Shown here: in pieces, positions 16,396 through 24,805 of the stretch
Layout of the letters: every line of letters begins with the position of its first letter
How positions within the stretch are numbered: the stretch's first letter is position 1
Assembly: GCA_937908115.1 (NCBI GenBank)
Contig: CALEQZ010000025.1
Span: forward strand, 1 to 44,778
Reading direction: 5' to 3'
DNA length: 44,778 nucleotides
Source: an uncultured Alcaligenaceae bacterium
GTDB taxonomy: Bacteria > Pseudomonadota > Gammaproteobacteria > Burkholderiales > Burkholderiaceae_B
Program-made: the position numbers and the translations under genes
The notes under the pieces: model-generated
The model's database searches: none
The model's input: the letters and a program-made list of their open reading frames with translations, nothing else
Told to the model about the DNA's origin: nothing

Positions 16396-16722
16396 GTGGT
16401 GAAACTGGCTGATGAATCGTTGCTTGGCGATATCCGCGAGGTCAACCTGTCTTACCTCCTGCTAGCCCAGCGCATGCTGCGTGACGACTACGCGTCGGCG
16501 ATTTTCCGCCTGGGGTTCAGCAACGAAGTGGCCGATATCCTGATGCGGCTGTCACCGGCGCAGCTGGTCAAGCTGGCCAGTTCCAGCTCGCTGTTGTGCC
16601 GCTTCCGCTTCGACGATTACAGCCTGCTTTCCGCCCTGACCCACGACGTCCTGGGGGGCGCTTTGCAGCAAGCGCACGCCACGATTCTCCTGTCCAAGCA
16701 GCCGGTCGAGCAGATGAGCTGA
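16396..16722 (+). CDS. flhD: Flagellar transcriptional activator subunit FlhD
   Basis: One half of the FlhD4C2 master activator of class II flagellar promoters. The 108 residues match FlhD: LADESLLGDIREVNLSYLLLAQRMLRDD, AIFRLGFSNEVADIL, LSPAQLVKLASSS, LCRFRF. Two consecutive GTG codons (16396 and 16399) can start it; GGAAGGAG (16382-16389) suits either, and comparison with MVK-type starts leaves it open. flhC follows after 13 bases. The divergent AT-rich region upstream is the likely point of environmental control of motility. Confidence 0.95.
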   Translation: MVKLADESLLGDIREVNLSYLLLAQRMLRDDYASAIFRLGFSNEVADILMRLSPAQLVKLASSSSLLCRFRFDDYSLLSALTHDVLGGALQQAHATILLSKQPVEQMS

Positions 16723-16735
16723 CGGACCGGGCATC

Positions 16736-17314
16736 ATGGGTAGCAAAAGCGTCACCAAGGAAGCGGACGAGATCCTGCTTGCCAGCAAGATGATCGAGCT
16801 CGGCGCGCGCCTGCAGGTGCTGGAGGCCGAAACCAGCCTCAGCCATGACAGGCTGGCGCGCCTGTATCGCGAGATCCGCGGCTGTTCGCCCCCGAAGGGG
16901 ATGCTGCCGTTTTCGGTGGACTGGTTCATGACCTGGCTGCCGAACATCCACTCGTCGCTGTTCTACAACGTCTACCGCTTCCTGACGGAGAACACGCCCA
17001 GCCAGGGCATACGCGCCGTCATCGACGCGTACAAGCTCTACCTGGAGCACACCGACCGCTCGGGCGGTGCCGACCCCACCGAGCCGGTGCTCAGCTTTAC
17101 CCGCGCCTGGATGCTGGTGCGCTTTTTCGACAGCGGCATGCTGCAGCTGTCCGAATGCCGCCAGTGCAGTGGCCGCTTCATCGCCCATGCGCATGATCCG
17201 CAGGCGGATTTCGTGTGCGCGATCTGCCGTCCGCCTCCACGCGCCGGCAAGACGCGCGCGGCCGCCCGCGAAAAGGCCGCGCGCGCCGCGTTGTCGTCCG
17301 ACGCGCGGGCATGA
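16736..17314 (+). CDS. flhC: Flagellar transcriptional activator subunit FlhC
   Basis: DNA-binding partner of FlhD. The 192 residues include KEADEILLASKMIELGARLQ at the N-terminus, SVDWFMTWLPNIHSSLFYN in the middle, and the zinc site formed by CRQC and CAIC near residues 141-163, the four Cys known to hold zinc in FlhC. The C-terminal tail after the zinc site is basic (PPPRAGKTRAAAREKAAR). Same transcription unit as flhD. A 128-base gap with a strong hairpin precedes motA. Confidence 0.96.
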   Translation: MGSKSVTKEADEILLASKMIELGARLQVLEAETSLSHDRLARLYREIRGCSPPKGMLPFSVDWFMTWLPNIHSSLFYNVYRFLTENTPSQGIRAVIDAYKLYLEHTDRSGGADPTEPVLSFTRAWMLVRFFDSGMLQLSECRQCSGRFIAHAHDPQADFVCAICRPPPRAGKTRAAAREKAARAALSSDARA

Positions 17315-17355
17315 TCGCCCGGGCAAGCTCCAAAAGCTCCAAGAAACCCCGGAAA

Positions 17356-17398
17356 ATCCCCTCTGACCCCCGCTTTTGCGGCGGGGCGATCAGGGGAT
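17356..17398 (+). other. Intercistronic hairpin between flhC and motA
   Basis: Outer arms ATCCCC (17356-17361) and GGGGAT (17393-17398) and inner arms CCCCCGC and GCGGGGC around a TTTTGC loop make a long imperfect stem. No T-run follows, so it is not a classical terminator. It could mark partial termination or mRNA processing between the regulatory genes and the motor genes. Confidence 0.5.
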
Positions 17399-17442
17399 GA
17401 TGCGGGGCGGATTCCGGATTCATTCTTGGCAGAGGCCCTCTC

Positions 17443-18309
17443 GTGTTGATCGTCTTTGGATACCTGGTCGTCCTCGTTTCCGTCATCGGAAGCTTCATCG
17501 GCTTGGGCGGCCATCTTGGCGCGTTGTACCAGCCATTCGAGCTGACCCTGATCGCCGGGTCGGCGCTGGGGGCTTTCCTGGCCGGCAATAGCCGCAAGTC
17601 GCTGGGGTTGGTGATGCAATCCATCCCGCACGCGATCAAGGGCGCGCCGTACAACAAGGCGGTCTACATGGAGCTGATGGCCCTGCTGTACGTGCTGCTG
17701 AACAAGGCACGCCGCGAAGGGCTAATGGCCATCGAATCGCACATCGAAGACCCAGCCAACAGCCCGATCTTTGCCGACTACCCCAGCATCATGCGTGATC
17801 CGAAGTTGATGGAATTCATCACGGATTACCTGCGTATCATGATCAGCGGCAACATGAGCCCCTTCGAGATCGAAACCCTCATGGACGAGGAAATCGAAAC
17901 TTACCGCCATGAGCGCGACGTGCCGTCGCATGCGCTGCGCAACGTGGCCGACGCGCTGCCAGCTTTCGGCATCGTGGCGGCGGTGCTGGGGGTGATCAAG
18001 GCGCTCGCGGCGGTGGACCAGCCGCCCGCAGTGTTGGGCGATTTGATCTCCAAGGCCATGGTGGGCACCTTCCTGGGCGTGCTGCTGGCCTACGGTTTCG
18101 TCGCGCCGCTTGCCTCGCGGGTGGAGCGGCGCACCAGCGAGTCGGTCAAGATCCTTGAGTGCATCAAGACGACGCTGCTTGCCAGCATGAACGGCTATCC
18201 CCCGCAACTGGCCGTGGAATTCGGCCGCAAGGTACTGTTCTCGATGGTGCGCCCGTCGTTCACCGAGCTCGAAGAGCACGTGCGCCAGGCCAAGAGCAGC
18301 CGTGCCTGA
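17443..18309 (+). CDS. motA: Flagellar motor stator protein MotA
   Basis: Inner-membrane proton-channel stator subunit that pushes on FliG. The 288 residues begin (GTG start) MLIVFGYLVVLVSVIGSFIG and carry four membrane segments: about 2-22, 33-50, and a pair near 170-220 (LPAFGIVAAVLGVIKAL; MVGTFLGVLLAYGF, with the conserved prolines and Glu/Arg of the cytoplasmic loop, for example LMDEEIETYRHE). GTG 17443 gives the exact family N-terminus; the ribosome binding site (AGAGG) is weak. motB follows after 12 bases. Confidence 0.96.
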   Translation: MLIVFGYLVVLVSVIGSFIGLGGHLGALYQPFELTLIAGSALGAFLAGNSRKSLGLVMQSIPHAIKGAPYNKAVYMELMALLYVLLNKARREGLMAIESHIEDPANSPIFADYPSIMRDPKLMEFITDYLRIMISGNMSPFEIETLMDEEIETYRHERDVPSHALRNVADALPAFGIVAAVLGVIKALAAVDQPPAVLGDLISKAMVGTFLGVLLAYGFVAPLASRVERRTSESVKILECIKTTLLASMNGYPPQLAVEFGRKVLFSMVRPSFTELEEHVRQAKSSRA

Positions 18310-18321
18310 CGGAGGGTCGTC

Positions 18322-19311
18322 ATGAGCGCAGCCAACACCCACCGGGTGGTGATCCGCCGCAAGAAGGCGCATCATGGCCCGCATTACGGGGGAAGCTGGA
18401 AGATCGCCTACGCGGACTTCATTACTGCCATGATGGCGTTTTTCTTGGTGATGTGGCTGCTTAGCATCATCCCCCGGGAAAACCTCAAGGGCATTGCCGA
18501 ATATTTCCGCATGCCGCTGGCGGTGGCGCTGACGACCGGGCCCAACAACAGCGCCAACACCAGCGCGGTGCCGGGCGGCGGCGCCGACCCGATCCGCAAC
18601 GACGGCGACGTGCGCCGCGCCGACGGCAACCGCGTGCGGCCACAGGAAACCGACAGCGAGCGTCGCGACCGCATCCGGCTGGAAAACCTCAAGCGCAAGC
18701 TGGACAACCTGATCGAGACCAACCCGGTGCTCAAGGCGTTCCGGCCGCAGCTGCTGCTGGACATCACGTCCGAAGGCCTGCGCATCCAGATCATCGACAA
18801 CCAGAACCGGCCGATGTTCGCCACAGGCAGCGCCACGGTCCAGCCCTACATGCGCGACATCCTGCGCGAGCTGGGGCCGCTGCTCAACGAACTGCCCAAC
18901 CGGATCAGCATCGCCGGGCACACCGACGCGGTGCAATACGCCCGCGGCGAGCGTGCCTACAGCAACTGGGAGCTGTCGGCCGACCGGGCCAATGCGTCGC
19001 GCCAAGAACTGGTCGCCGGTGGCCTGCAGGAGGGCAAGGTCATGCGCATCATGGGGCTGGCCTCCAGCATGAGCCTGGTTAAAGACGACCCGTACGCTGC
19101 CGTTAACCGCCGTATTAGCCTCGTCGTGCTCAACGAACGCACCCAGCGTCGCATCGAAGAGGAAAACGCCGCTGCAGCCGGCGTCACCCCCATGAGCAGC
19201 GAAGAAATCATCCAAGCGGCGCGTGGGCAGGCAGCGCCCAGCGGGGCGCCTGCGGCGGCTTCGGCCGCAGCGCCAGCCGGACAGACCCAAGTAGCAGGAG
19301 CAGGGAGCTAG
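18322..19311 (+). CDS. motB: Flagellar motor stator protein MotB
   Basis: Peptidoglycan-anchored stator subunit. The 329 residues have a basic cytoplasmic N-terminus, one membrane helix with the proton-carrying Asp32 (KIAYADFITAMMAFFLVMWL), a plug/linker, and an OmpA-like peptidoglycan-binding domain (about 150-275) with ISIAGHTDAV and ANASRQELVAGG. The Ala/Pro tail after 290 is longer than in E. coli MotB. Start ATG has GGAGGG 8 bases upstream. The coding sequence also contains a near-perfect sigma-28 promoter (19080-19106), where codons switch to GTT, AAA, GCT and ATT against the local G/C-ending habit. Confidence 0.96.
   Translation: MSAANTHRVVIRRKKAHHGPHYGGSWKIAYADFITAMMAFFLVMWLLSIIPRENLKGIAEYFRMPLAVALTTGPNNSANTSAVPGGGADPIRNDGDVRRADGNRVRPQETDSERRDRIRLENLKRKLDNLIETNPVLKAFRPQLLLDITSEGLRIQIIDNQNRPMFATGSATVQPYMRDILRELGPLLNELPNRISIAGHTDAVQYARGERAYSNWELSADRANASRQELVAGGLQEGKVMRIMGLASSMSLVKDDPYAAVNRRISLVVLNERTQRRIEEENAAAAGVTPMSSEEIIQAARGQAAPSGAPAAASAAAPAGQTQVAGAGS
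19080..19106 (+). promoter_or_regulatory. Sigma-28 promoter inside the motB coding sequence
   Basis: TAAAGACG, an 11-base spacer, then GCCGTTAA. It keeps the TAAAG core and the same -10 as the flgKL promoter. Expected start near 19114, about 200 bases before the CheY-like gene and cheA. It would give the chemotaxis genes a FliA-dependent promoter separate from flhDC-motAB. Intragenic FliA promoters are documented in E. coli. Confidence 0.75.
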
Positions 19312-19313
19312 CC

Positions 19314-19712
19314 ATGGCCGCAACCATTCTGGTGGCAGACGATTCGACGACGATGCGCATGATCGTCGAAAGTGCGCTGGCGCAACGGGGCTGGTCGGTG
19401 GTGACGGCGGGCAACGGCCGCGACGCGCTGGCGCGCGCGCAGCAGGCGGCGCCGGACCTGGTGGTGACTGACTGGAACATGCCGGTCATGGGCGGGCTGG
19501 ACTTGGTGCGTGGGTTGCGCGACAACGCCGCCACCCGGGCAGTCCCGGTGCTGGTGCTGACCACCGAGGAAGACCAGGCCAGCAAGGACGCCGCCCGCGG
19601 TCTGGGTGTGAGCGGCTGGCTGAACAAGCCAGTGGATCCGGAGGTGCTGATCGACATGGTTGCCGAGTTGCTTGAGTACGCACAGGTGCAGGATCAGGCG
19701 AGGGCAAGATGA
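19314..19712 (+). CDS. CheY-like single-domain response regulator
   Basis: 132-residue stand-alone receiver. The acidic pocket Asp9/Asp10 (VADDSTT), phospho-acceptor Asp53 (TDWNMPVMGG), Thr84 and Lys105 (NKPVD) are all present, so phosphorylation is expected. At the CheY Tyr106 switch position it appears to carry Trp102, unlike the classical cheY downstream (GYVVKPF). It starts 2 bases after motB and its stop overlaps the cheA start (ATGA), so it is translated with cheA. A receiver in this place is common in Burkholderiales motility operons. It could be a phosphate sink or a second output regulator for CheA; which cannot be read from sequence. Confidence 0.92.
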   Translation: MAATILVADDSTTMRMIVESALAQRGWSVVTAGNGRDALARAQQAAPDLVVTDWNMPVMGGLDLVRGLRDNAATRAVPVLVLTTEEDQASKDAARGLGVSGWLNKPVDPEVLIDMVAELLEYAQVQDQARAR

Positions 19713-21901
19713 CTTCTGGCGTGGACCTTAGCCAGTTCTACGAGACATTCTTCGACGAGGCCGACGAGTTGCTGGCCGAAATGGAGCAGCTCCTGCTGGA
19801 GCTGGATGCGGGCTCCCCGGACATCGAGCAGCTCAACGCCATCTTCCGCGCCGCTCATTCGATCAAGGGCGGCGCGGCCACGTTTGGCTGCTTCAACCAG
19901 TTGGCCGAGACCACCCACCTGCTGGAAAACCTGCTCGACGCCATCCGGCGCGGCGAGATGGCGCTGCGTCCGCACATGATCGATACCTTTTTGGAAACCA
20001 AGGACGTGCTCAAAGGCCAGCTTGATGCATACCGGGCGTCCGAGGAGCCCGATTCGCAAGCCTACGAACGGATCTGCGCCGTGCTGCGCCAGCTGGCGCT
20101 GGAGGAGCGAGGGCAGGGCGCCGTGCCGGCCGATGCCGCGCCTGCGCCCGTCCAGTCCGCGCCTTCCCAGCCCGTGGCGCCCGCTGCGCAAGCTGCCTCG
20201 GCCGTCCCGGCTCCGGCTGCCACGCCCACTGGCGCCTCCGCGGCCCAGGCTGGCCAAGGCCCGCTGTGCGTGCGCATCGTGCGCGTCAAGCCCAAGGACG
20301 CGCAGTCGCTACTCGAAGAGCTCGGCAACCTGGGTCGCGTGCTGCGTAGCGAGCAGGGCGAGGACACGCTGACGGCCTGGGTCGACAGCACGTGCAGCGC
20401 CGAGGACATCGAGGCGGTGTGCTGCTTCATCATCGACGCCGACCAGATCAGCATCACCCACGAGCCGCTGCCGGCACAGCCGGCGGCCGAGGCCACCCCG
20501 GCCACCGCCGCGGGCGACCTGGATGCCTTTGCCCAGGCAGCGGAAAACTTTGCCGCTGGCGCGCCGCAAGCCGCCCCGGCTGCGCCGGCGCAGGCATCGG
20601 CCGCGGCCGGCGCCGATGCTGCCCGCGCCGCCGCACTTCAGCCTGCGGCCACCCGGCCGGGCAATGCGCCGGCGCGCTCGCGCCCGGCGCAGTCCGCGGC
20701 CGACAAGGAATCCAGCTCCATCCGCGTGGGCGTGGAAAAGGTCGACCAGATCATCAACCTTGTCGGTGAGCTGGTCATCACCCAGGCCATGCTGGCGCAA
20801 ATGGCCTCGACCCTGGACCCGGTGCTGCACGACCGGCTGCTCAACGGCATGGAGCAGCTCGAGCGCAATGCGCGCGACCTGCAAGAGGCGGTCATGTCCA
20901 TCCGCATGATGCCGATGGACTACGTGTTCAGCCGATTCCCGCGCATGGTGCGCGACATCGCCGCCAAAATGGGCAAGCAGATCGAGCTGCAGACCTATGG
21001 ACGCGCCACCGAACTCGACAAGAGCCTGATCGAACGCATCATCGACCCGCTGACGCACTTGGTGCGCAACAGCCTGGACCACGGCATCGAAACACCTGAA
21101 AAGCGCATCGCCGCGGGCAAGGACCCGGTCGGCCAGCTCATCCTGTCGGCGCAGCACAACGGTGGCAACATCGTCATCGAGGTCAGCGACGACGGCGCCG
21201 GCCTGAACCGCGAGCGCATCCTGGCCAAGGCCGCCCAGCAGGGCATACCGGTCAGCGAAAACGCCAGCGACGACGAGGTCTGGCAACTGATCTTTGCACC
21301 TGGGTTTTCCACGGCCGAACAGGTCACGGACATTTCCGGCCGCGGCGTGGGCATGGACGTGGTCCGGCGCAACATCCAGGACATGGGCGGCCACGTGCAG
21401 CTGTTCTCGCGGCCTGGCCAGGGCACGACCACGCGCATCATCTTGCCGCTGACGCTGGCCATCCTGGATGGCATGTCGGTGCGCGTGGGTGCCGAAACCT
21501 TCATCTTGCCACTGAACCACGTCACCGAGTCGCTGCAGCCGACCATGGAGCAGATCCATTCAGTCGCGGGCAACGAGCGCGTCATCCACGTGCGCGGGGA
21601 ATACCTGCCGCTGGTCGAGCTGCACCGCGTGTTCTCGGTCGAGGGCGCACAGACCGACCCCACCCAGGCCATCGCGGTGATCATGCAGGCCGAGGAGCGG
21701 CGCTTCGCGTTGTTGGTCGACCACTTGGTCGGCCAGCACCAGGTCGTGGTCAAGAACCTGGAAGCCAATTACCGCAAGGTGCCCGGCATTTCGGCAGCCA
21801 CCATCATGGGCGACGGCAGCGTCGCGCTGATCGTCGACGTCTTCGCGCTGTCGCGCGCCAACCGGGAAAAATGGGCGCAGCCCGACGCAATACTGAATTG
21901 A
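19709..21901 (+). CDS. cheA: Chemotaxis sensor histidine kinase CheA
   Basis: Cytoplasmic kinase in receptor-CheW arrays; phosphorylates CheY and CheB. In 730 residues: P1 Hpt domain with His50 in AAHSIKGGAATFG; a long Ala/Pro linker; a P2-like CheY/CheB-binding region (about 185-255, with KPKDAQSLLEELGNLG); a second Ala-rich linker; P3 dimerisation (about 335-400, VDQIINLVGELVITQAML); P4 kinase with N-box HLVRNSLDHGIE (about 449), G1 DDGAG (about 493) and G2 GRGVGMD (about 545); and P5 CheW-like domain at the C-terminus. Overlaps the preceding receiver gene by 4 bases and is followed by cheW after 12 bases. Confidence 0.97.
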   Translation: MTSGVDLSQFYETFFDEADELLAEMEQLLLELDAGSPDIEQLNAIFRAAHSIKGGAATFGCFNQLAETTHLLENLLDAIRRGEMALRPHMIDTFLETKDVLKGQLDAYRASEEPDSQAYERICAVLRQLALEERGQGAVPADAAPAPVQSAPSQPVAPAAQAASAVPAPAATPTGASAAQAGQGPLCVRIVRVKPKDAQSLLEELGNLGRVLRSEQGEDTLTAWVDSTCSAEDIEAVCCFIIDADQISITHEPLPAQPAAEATPATAAGDLDAFAQAAENFAAGAPQAAPAAPAQASAAAGADAARAAALQPAATRPGNAPARSRPAQSAADKESSSIRVGVEKVDQIINLVGELVITQAMLAQMASTLDPVLHDRLLNGMEQLERNARDLQEAVMSIRMMPMDYVFSRFPRMVRDIAAKMGKQIELQTYGRATELDKSLIERIIDPLTHLVRNSLDHGIETPEKRIAAGKDPVGQLILSAQHNGGNIVIEVSDDGAGLNRERILAKAAQQGIPVSENASDDEVWQLIFAPGFSTAEQVTDISGRGVGMDVVRRNIQDMGGHVQLFSRPGQGTTTRIILPLTLAILDGMSVRVGAETFILPLNHVTESLQPTMEQIHSVAGNERVIHVRGEYLPLVELHRVFSVEGAQTDPTQAIAVIMQAEERRFALLVDHLVGQHQVVVKNLEANYRKVPGISAATIMGDGSVALIVDVFALSRANREKWAQPDAILN

Positions 21902-21913
21902 CGGAGCATTGTT

Positions 21914-22414
21914 ATGGCCACGCATTCGACTAACCAGACCGGGCGCGCCGAGGACGTCGGCAGGGAATTCCTGGTGTTCACGCTGGGTGACGAGGAATAC
22001 GGCATCGACATCCTGAAGGTTCAGGAAATCCGCGGCTATGACGCCAACGGGGTGACCCGCATCGCCAACGTGCCACCCTTCATCAAGGGCGTGACCAATC
22101 TGCGCGGCATCATCGTGCCCATCGTCGACCTGCGCATCAAGTTCAACCTGGGCAAGGTCGAATACAACGAGCAGACGGTGGTCATCATCCTGAACCTGGA
22201 CCGCCGCGTGGTGGGCATCGTCGTCGACGGCGTCTCCGACGTGCTGATGCTCAGTGCCGCGCAGATCCGGCCGGCGCCCGAGTTCGGCGCGACGCTGTCG
22301 ACCGAATATCTGACGGGGCTGGGCACCGTGGACGAGCGCATGCTGATCCTGGTCGACATCGAAAAACTGATGACCAGCGAGGAAATGGCGTTGGTCGAGC
22401 GCGCGGCCGCCTGA
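21914..22414 (+). CDS. cheW: Chemotaxis coupling protein CheW
   Basis: 166-residue adaptor linking receptors to CheA. Typical CheW features: FLVFTLGDEEYGIDILKVQEIRG, VPPFIKGVTNLRGIIVPIVD, and NLDRRVVGIVVDGVSDVL. A short Ser/Thr/Arg-rich N-terminal tail precedes the domain. A GGAG lies 8-9 bases before the ATG. In related operons a receptor gene follows cheW; here cheR follows directly after 19 bases, so receptors must be encoded elsewhere (one begins at 44073). Confidence 0.96.
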   Translation: MATHSTNQTGRAEDVGREFLVFTLGDEEYGIDILKVQEIRGYDANGVTRIANVPPFIKGVTNLRGIIVPIVDLRIKFNLGKVEYNEQTVVIILNLDRRVVGIVVDGVSDVLMLSAAQIRPAPEFGATLSTEYLTGLGTVDERMLILVDIEKLMTSEEMALVERAAA

Positions 22415-22433
22415 CGGGCCGCCGAAGACTGGG

Positions 22434-23291
22434 GTGGCTAGCGCGGTGGCGGCTCCGAATATTTCGGTCGAGCGTCAGTTCGAGTTTCGCGACGCCGACT
22501 TTGCCCGCGTGCGGCGCATGATTTACGAACGCGCCGGGATTTCGCTGGGCGAGCACAAGCGCGAGATGGTCTACAGCCGCCTCGCGCGGCGCCTGCGCGC
22601 CCTGGAGTTAGGCGATTTTGCCAGCTACCTGGACGGCCTGGAGCAGGACCCGGACAGCGCTGAGTGGCAGAACTTCGTCAACGCGTTGACGACCAACCTG
22701 ACGGCGTTTTTCCGCGAGCCGCATCACTTTCCCATCCTGGCCGACCTGGCGCGCAGCCGCCCCGGCCCCTTTGCCGTTTGGTGCTGCGCGGCGTCCACAG
22801 GCGAGGAGCCTTATTCGATTGCCATCACGCTGATCGAGGCGCTGGGCCAGCGCGCGGCCAATGCCACGGTCTACGCTACCGACATCGACACCAACGTGCT
22901 GCAGCGCGCCCGCGAAGGCGTTTACCCCATCGACCGGGTCGAAAGGCTATCGCCTGAGCGGCTCAAGCGCTTTTTCTTGCGCGGCAAGGGCGCCCGCGCC
23001 GGGCAGGTCAAGGTCAAGCCCGAAGTCGCCGCGATGGTGGAATTCGCGCCGCTGAACCTGCTGGCGGCCGACTGGCGGCTGGGTGATCGCCGGTTTGACG
23101 CGATCTTCTGCCGCAACGTGATGATCTATTTCGACAAACCCACCCAGGCGACGATCCTGCAGCGCTTCGTGCCGCTGCTCAAGCCGGGCGGGCTGTTGTT
23201 TGCGGGACATTCCGAGAACTTTACTTATATCACCGATGCGTTCCGGCTGCGTGGCCAGACCGTCTACGACTGCGTGCGCGCAGCGGCGTAG
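22434..23291 (+). CDS. cheR: Chemoreceptor methyltransferase CheR
   Basis: Methylates receptor glutamates using SAM during adaptation. The 285 residues contain the CheR N-terminal helical domain (FARVRRMIYERAGISLGEHK; YSRLARRLRAL), TNLTAFFREPHHF, the SAM motif CCAASTGEEPYSIA (about 119-132) and DAIFCRNVMIYFDKPTQ with the C-terminal KPGGLLFAGHSE. No C-terminal pentapeptide or TPR extension. The GTG at 22434 is taken as start; a second GTG at 22446 is possible because the ribosome binding site is weak. Confidence 0.95.
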   Translation: MASAVAAPNISVERQFEFRDADFARVRRMIYERAGISLGEHKREMVYSRLARRLRALELGDFASYLDGLEQDPDSAEWQNFVNALTTNLTAFFREPHHFPILADLARSRPGPFAVWCCAASTGEEPYSIAITLIEALGQRAANATVYATDIDTNVLQRAREGVYPIDRVERLSPERLKRFFLRGKGARAGQVKVKPEVAAMVEFAPLNLLAADWRLGDRRFDAIFCRNVMIYFDKPTQATILQRFVPLLKPGGLLFAGHSENFTYITDAFRLRGQTVYDCVRAAA

Positions 23292-23327
23292 CGGGGTGGC
23301 GGACCACGACCAGCGAACTAGCCACCC

Positions 23328-24377
23328 ATGAAGAAGATTCGCGTGCTCTGTGTAGACGATTCGGCCCTCGTGCGCGGGCTGATGACAGAAATCATCAACA
23401 GCCAGCCGGACATGGAGGTCGTCGCGACCGCGCCAGACCCGCTCGTGGCGCGTGAGCTGATCAAGCGCCACAACCCGGACGTGCTGACGCTGGACGTGGA
23501 AATGCCCCGGATGGACGGGTTGGATTTCCTGGAAAGGCTGATGCGGCTGCGGCCCATGCCGGTGCTGATGGTGTCGTCGTTGACCGAGCGCGGGTCGGAA
23601 ATCACGCTGCGCGCGCTGGAGCTGGGCGCGGTCGACTTCGTCACCAAGCCCAAGCTCGGCATCCGCGATGGATTGCTGGAGTACACCGAGGTCATCGCCG
23701 ACAAGATACGGGCCACGGCCCGCGCCCGACCGCGCGCGCGCCCGGCGTCGGCTGCGCCGCCAGCGATGCTACGCAAGCCCCTGGCGAGCACCGAAAAGCT
23801 CATCATCGTTGGCGCGTCCACGGGCGGCACCGAGGCCATACGCGAAGTGCTGCTGCCGCTGCCGCCGGACAGCCCCGCCATCCTCATCACCCAGCACATG
23901 CCGGCGGGCTTTACCCGCTCGTTCGCGCAGCGCCTGGACAACCTGTGCGCGGTGACGGTGCGCGAGGCCGTGCACGGCGAACGCGTGCTGCCCGGCCACG
24001 TGTACCTGGCCCCGGGCGGCGAGGCGCACATGAAGCTTGGGCGCAGCGGCGCCAACTATGTGATCGAGCTCGAAACAAGCGAGCCGGTCAACCGTCACCG
24101 CCCATCGGTGGACGTGCTGTTCTATTCCGCCGCCGAGGCCGCTGGCAAGAACGCCATCGGCGTCATCCTGACCGGCATGGGCAAGGACGGCGCCGCCGGC
24201 CTGCTGGCGATGAAAAAGGCGGGCGCGCAGACGCTGGCGCAGGACGAGGCCAGCTGTGTGGTGTACGGCATGCCCCGCGAAGCGGTGGCGCTGGGCGCCG
24301 TCGATGAAATCGTGCCGCTGTCGCAAATGAGCGAGCGCATCCTGGCCAGGCTGGGCGAGCGGGCGCACCGCGTCTAG
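23328..24377 (+). CDS. cheB: Chemotaxis response regulator methylesterase CheB
   Basis: Demethylates and deamidates receptors when phosphorylated by CheA. The 349 residues equal the classic CheB length: receiver domain with Asp56 in TLDVEMPRMDG, a short Arg/Pro/Ala linker (RARPRARPASAAPPAM), and the esterase domain with Ser in IIVGASTGGTEAI, His in TQHMPAGFT and Asp in TGMGKDGAAG, the known Ser-His-Asp triad. Lies 36 bases after cheR. No cheD is present between them or beside them. Confidence 0.96.
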   Translation: MKKIRVLCVDDSALVRGLMTEIINSQPDMEVVATAPDPLVARELIKRHNPDVLTLDVEMPRMDGLDFLERLMRLRPMPVLMVSSLTERGSEITLRALELGAVDFVTKPKLGIRDGLLEYTEVIADKIRATARARPRARPASAAPPAMLRKPLASTEKLIIVGASTGGTEAIREVLLPLPPDSPAILITQHMPAGFTRSFAQRLDNLCAVTVREAVHGERVLPGHVYLAPGGEAHMKLGRSGANYVIELETSEPVNRHRPSVDVLFYSAAEAAGKNAIGVILTGMGKDGAAGLLAMKKAGAQTLAQDEASCVVYGMPREAVALGAVDEIVPLSQMSERILARLGERAHRV

Positions 24378-24412
24378 CGCCGTCCGGCCAACGGTTTTTC
24401 CTGGAGTTTCCA

Positions 24413-24799
24413 ATGGTAGACAAATCGATAAAAATCCTGGTGGTGGACGATTTCCCCACCATGCGCCGAATCGTGCGCAACCTGCTCAAGGAACTGGGCT
24501 TCGAAAACGTGGACGAAGCCGAAGACGGCGCCATCGCGCTGGAAAAGCTGCGCAACGGCGGCTTCCAGTTCGTCGTGTCGGACTGGAACATGCCCAACAT
24601 GGACGGGCTGACCATGCTGCAGCAGATCCGCGCCGACCCGCAGCTGTCGTCGCTGCCCGTGCTCATGGTCACGGCCGAGGCCAAGAAGGAAAACATCGTC
24701 GCCGCCGCCCAGGCCGGTGCCAGCGGTTACGTGGTCAAGCCCTTTACGGCCGCCACCCTGGAAGAGAAGCTGACCAAGATCTTCGAAAAACTGGGGTAA
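24413..24799 (+). CDS. cheY: Chemotaxis response regulator CheY
   Basis: Carries the phospho-signal from CheA to FliM at the motor switch. 128 residues with Asp12/Asp13 (VVDDFPTMRR), Asp57 (SDWNMPNMDG), Thr87 in VTAEAKKEN, Tyr in GYVVKPF and Lys109, all as in enterobacterial CheY. FTAATLEEKLTKIFEKLG forms helix 5. GGAG 8-9 bases before ATG. cheZ starts 6 bases after its stop. This is the canonical CheY, distinct from the receiver encoded before cheA. Confidence 0.96.
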   Translation: MVDKSIKILVVDDFPTMRRIVRNLLKELGFENVDEAEDGAIALEKLRNGGFQFVVSDWNMPNMDGLTMLQQIRADPQLSSLPVLMVTAEAKKENIVAAAQAGASGYVVKPFTAATLEEKLTKIFEKLG

Positions 24800-24805
24800 G
24801 CAGCT

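Noticed and set aside
16273..16445. Extension of the minus-strand frame 15942-16445 as a longer protein reaching into flhD
   Set aside because: It is a different frame from fliA, overlaps the flhD start antisense, and shows no family residues.
17722..19323. 533-codon minus-strand open frame opposite motA and motB
   Set aside because: Antisense of two certain genes, no recognisable domain, composition typical of a shadow frame.
20309..21559. 416-codon minus-strand frame opposite cheA
   Set aside because: Antisense of the CheA kinase region; composition dominated by His, Asp, Val and Ala, with no domain.
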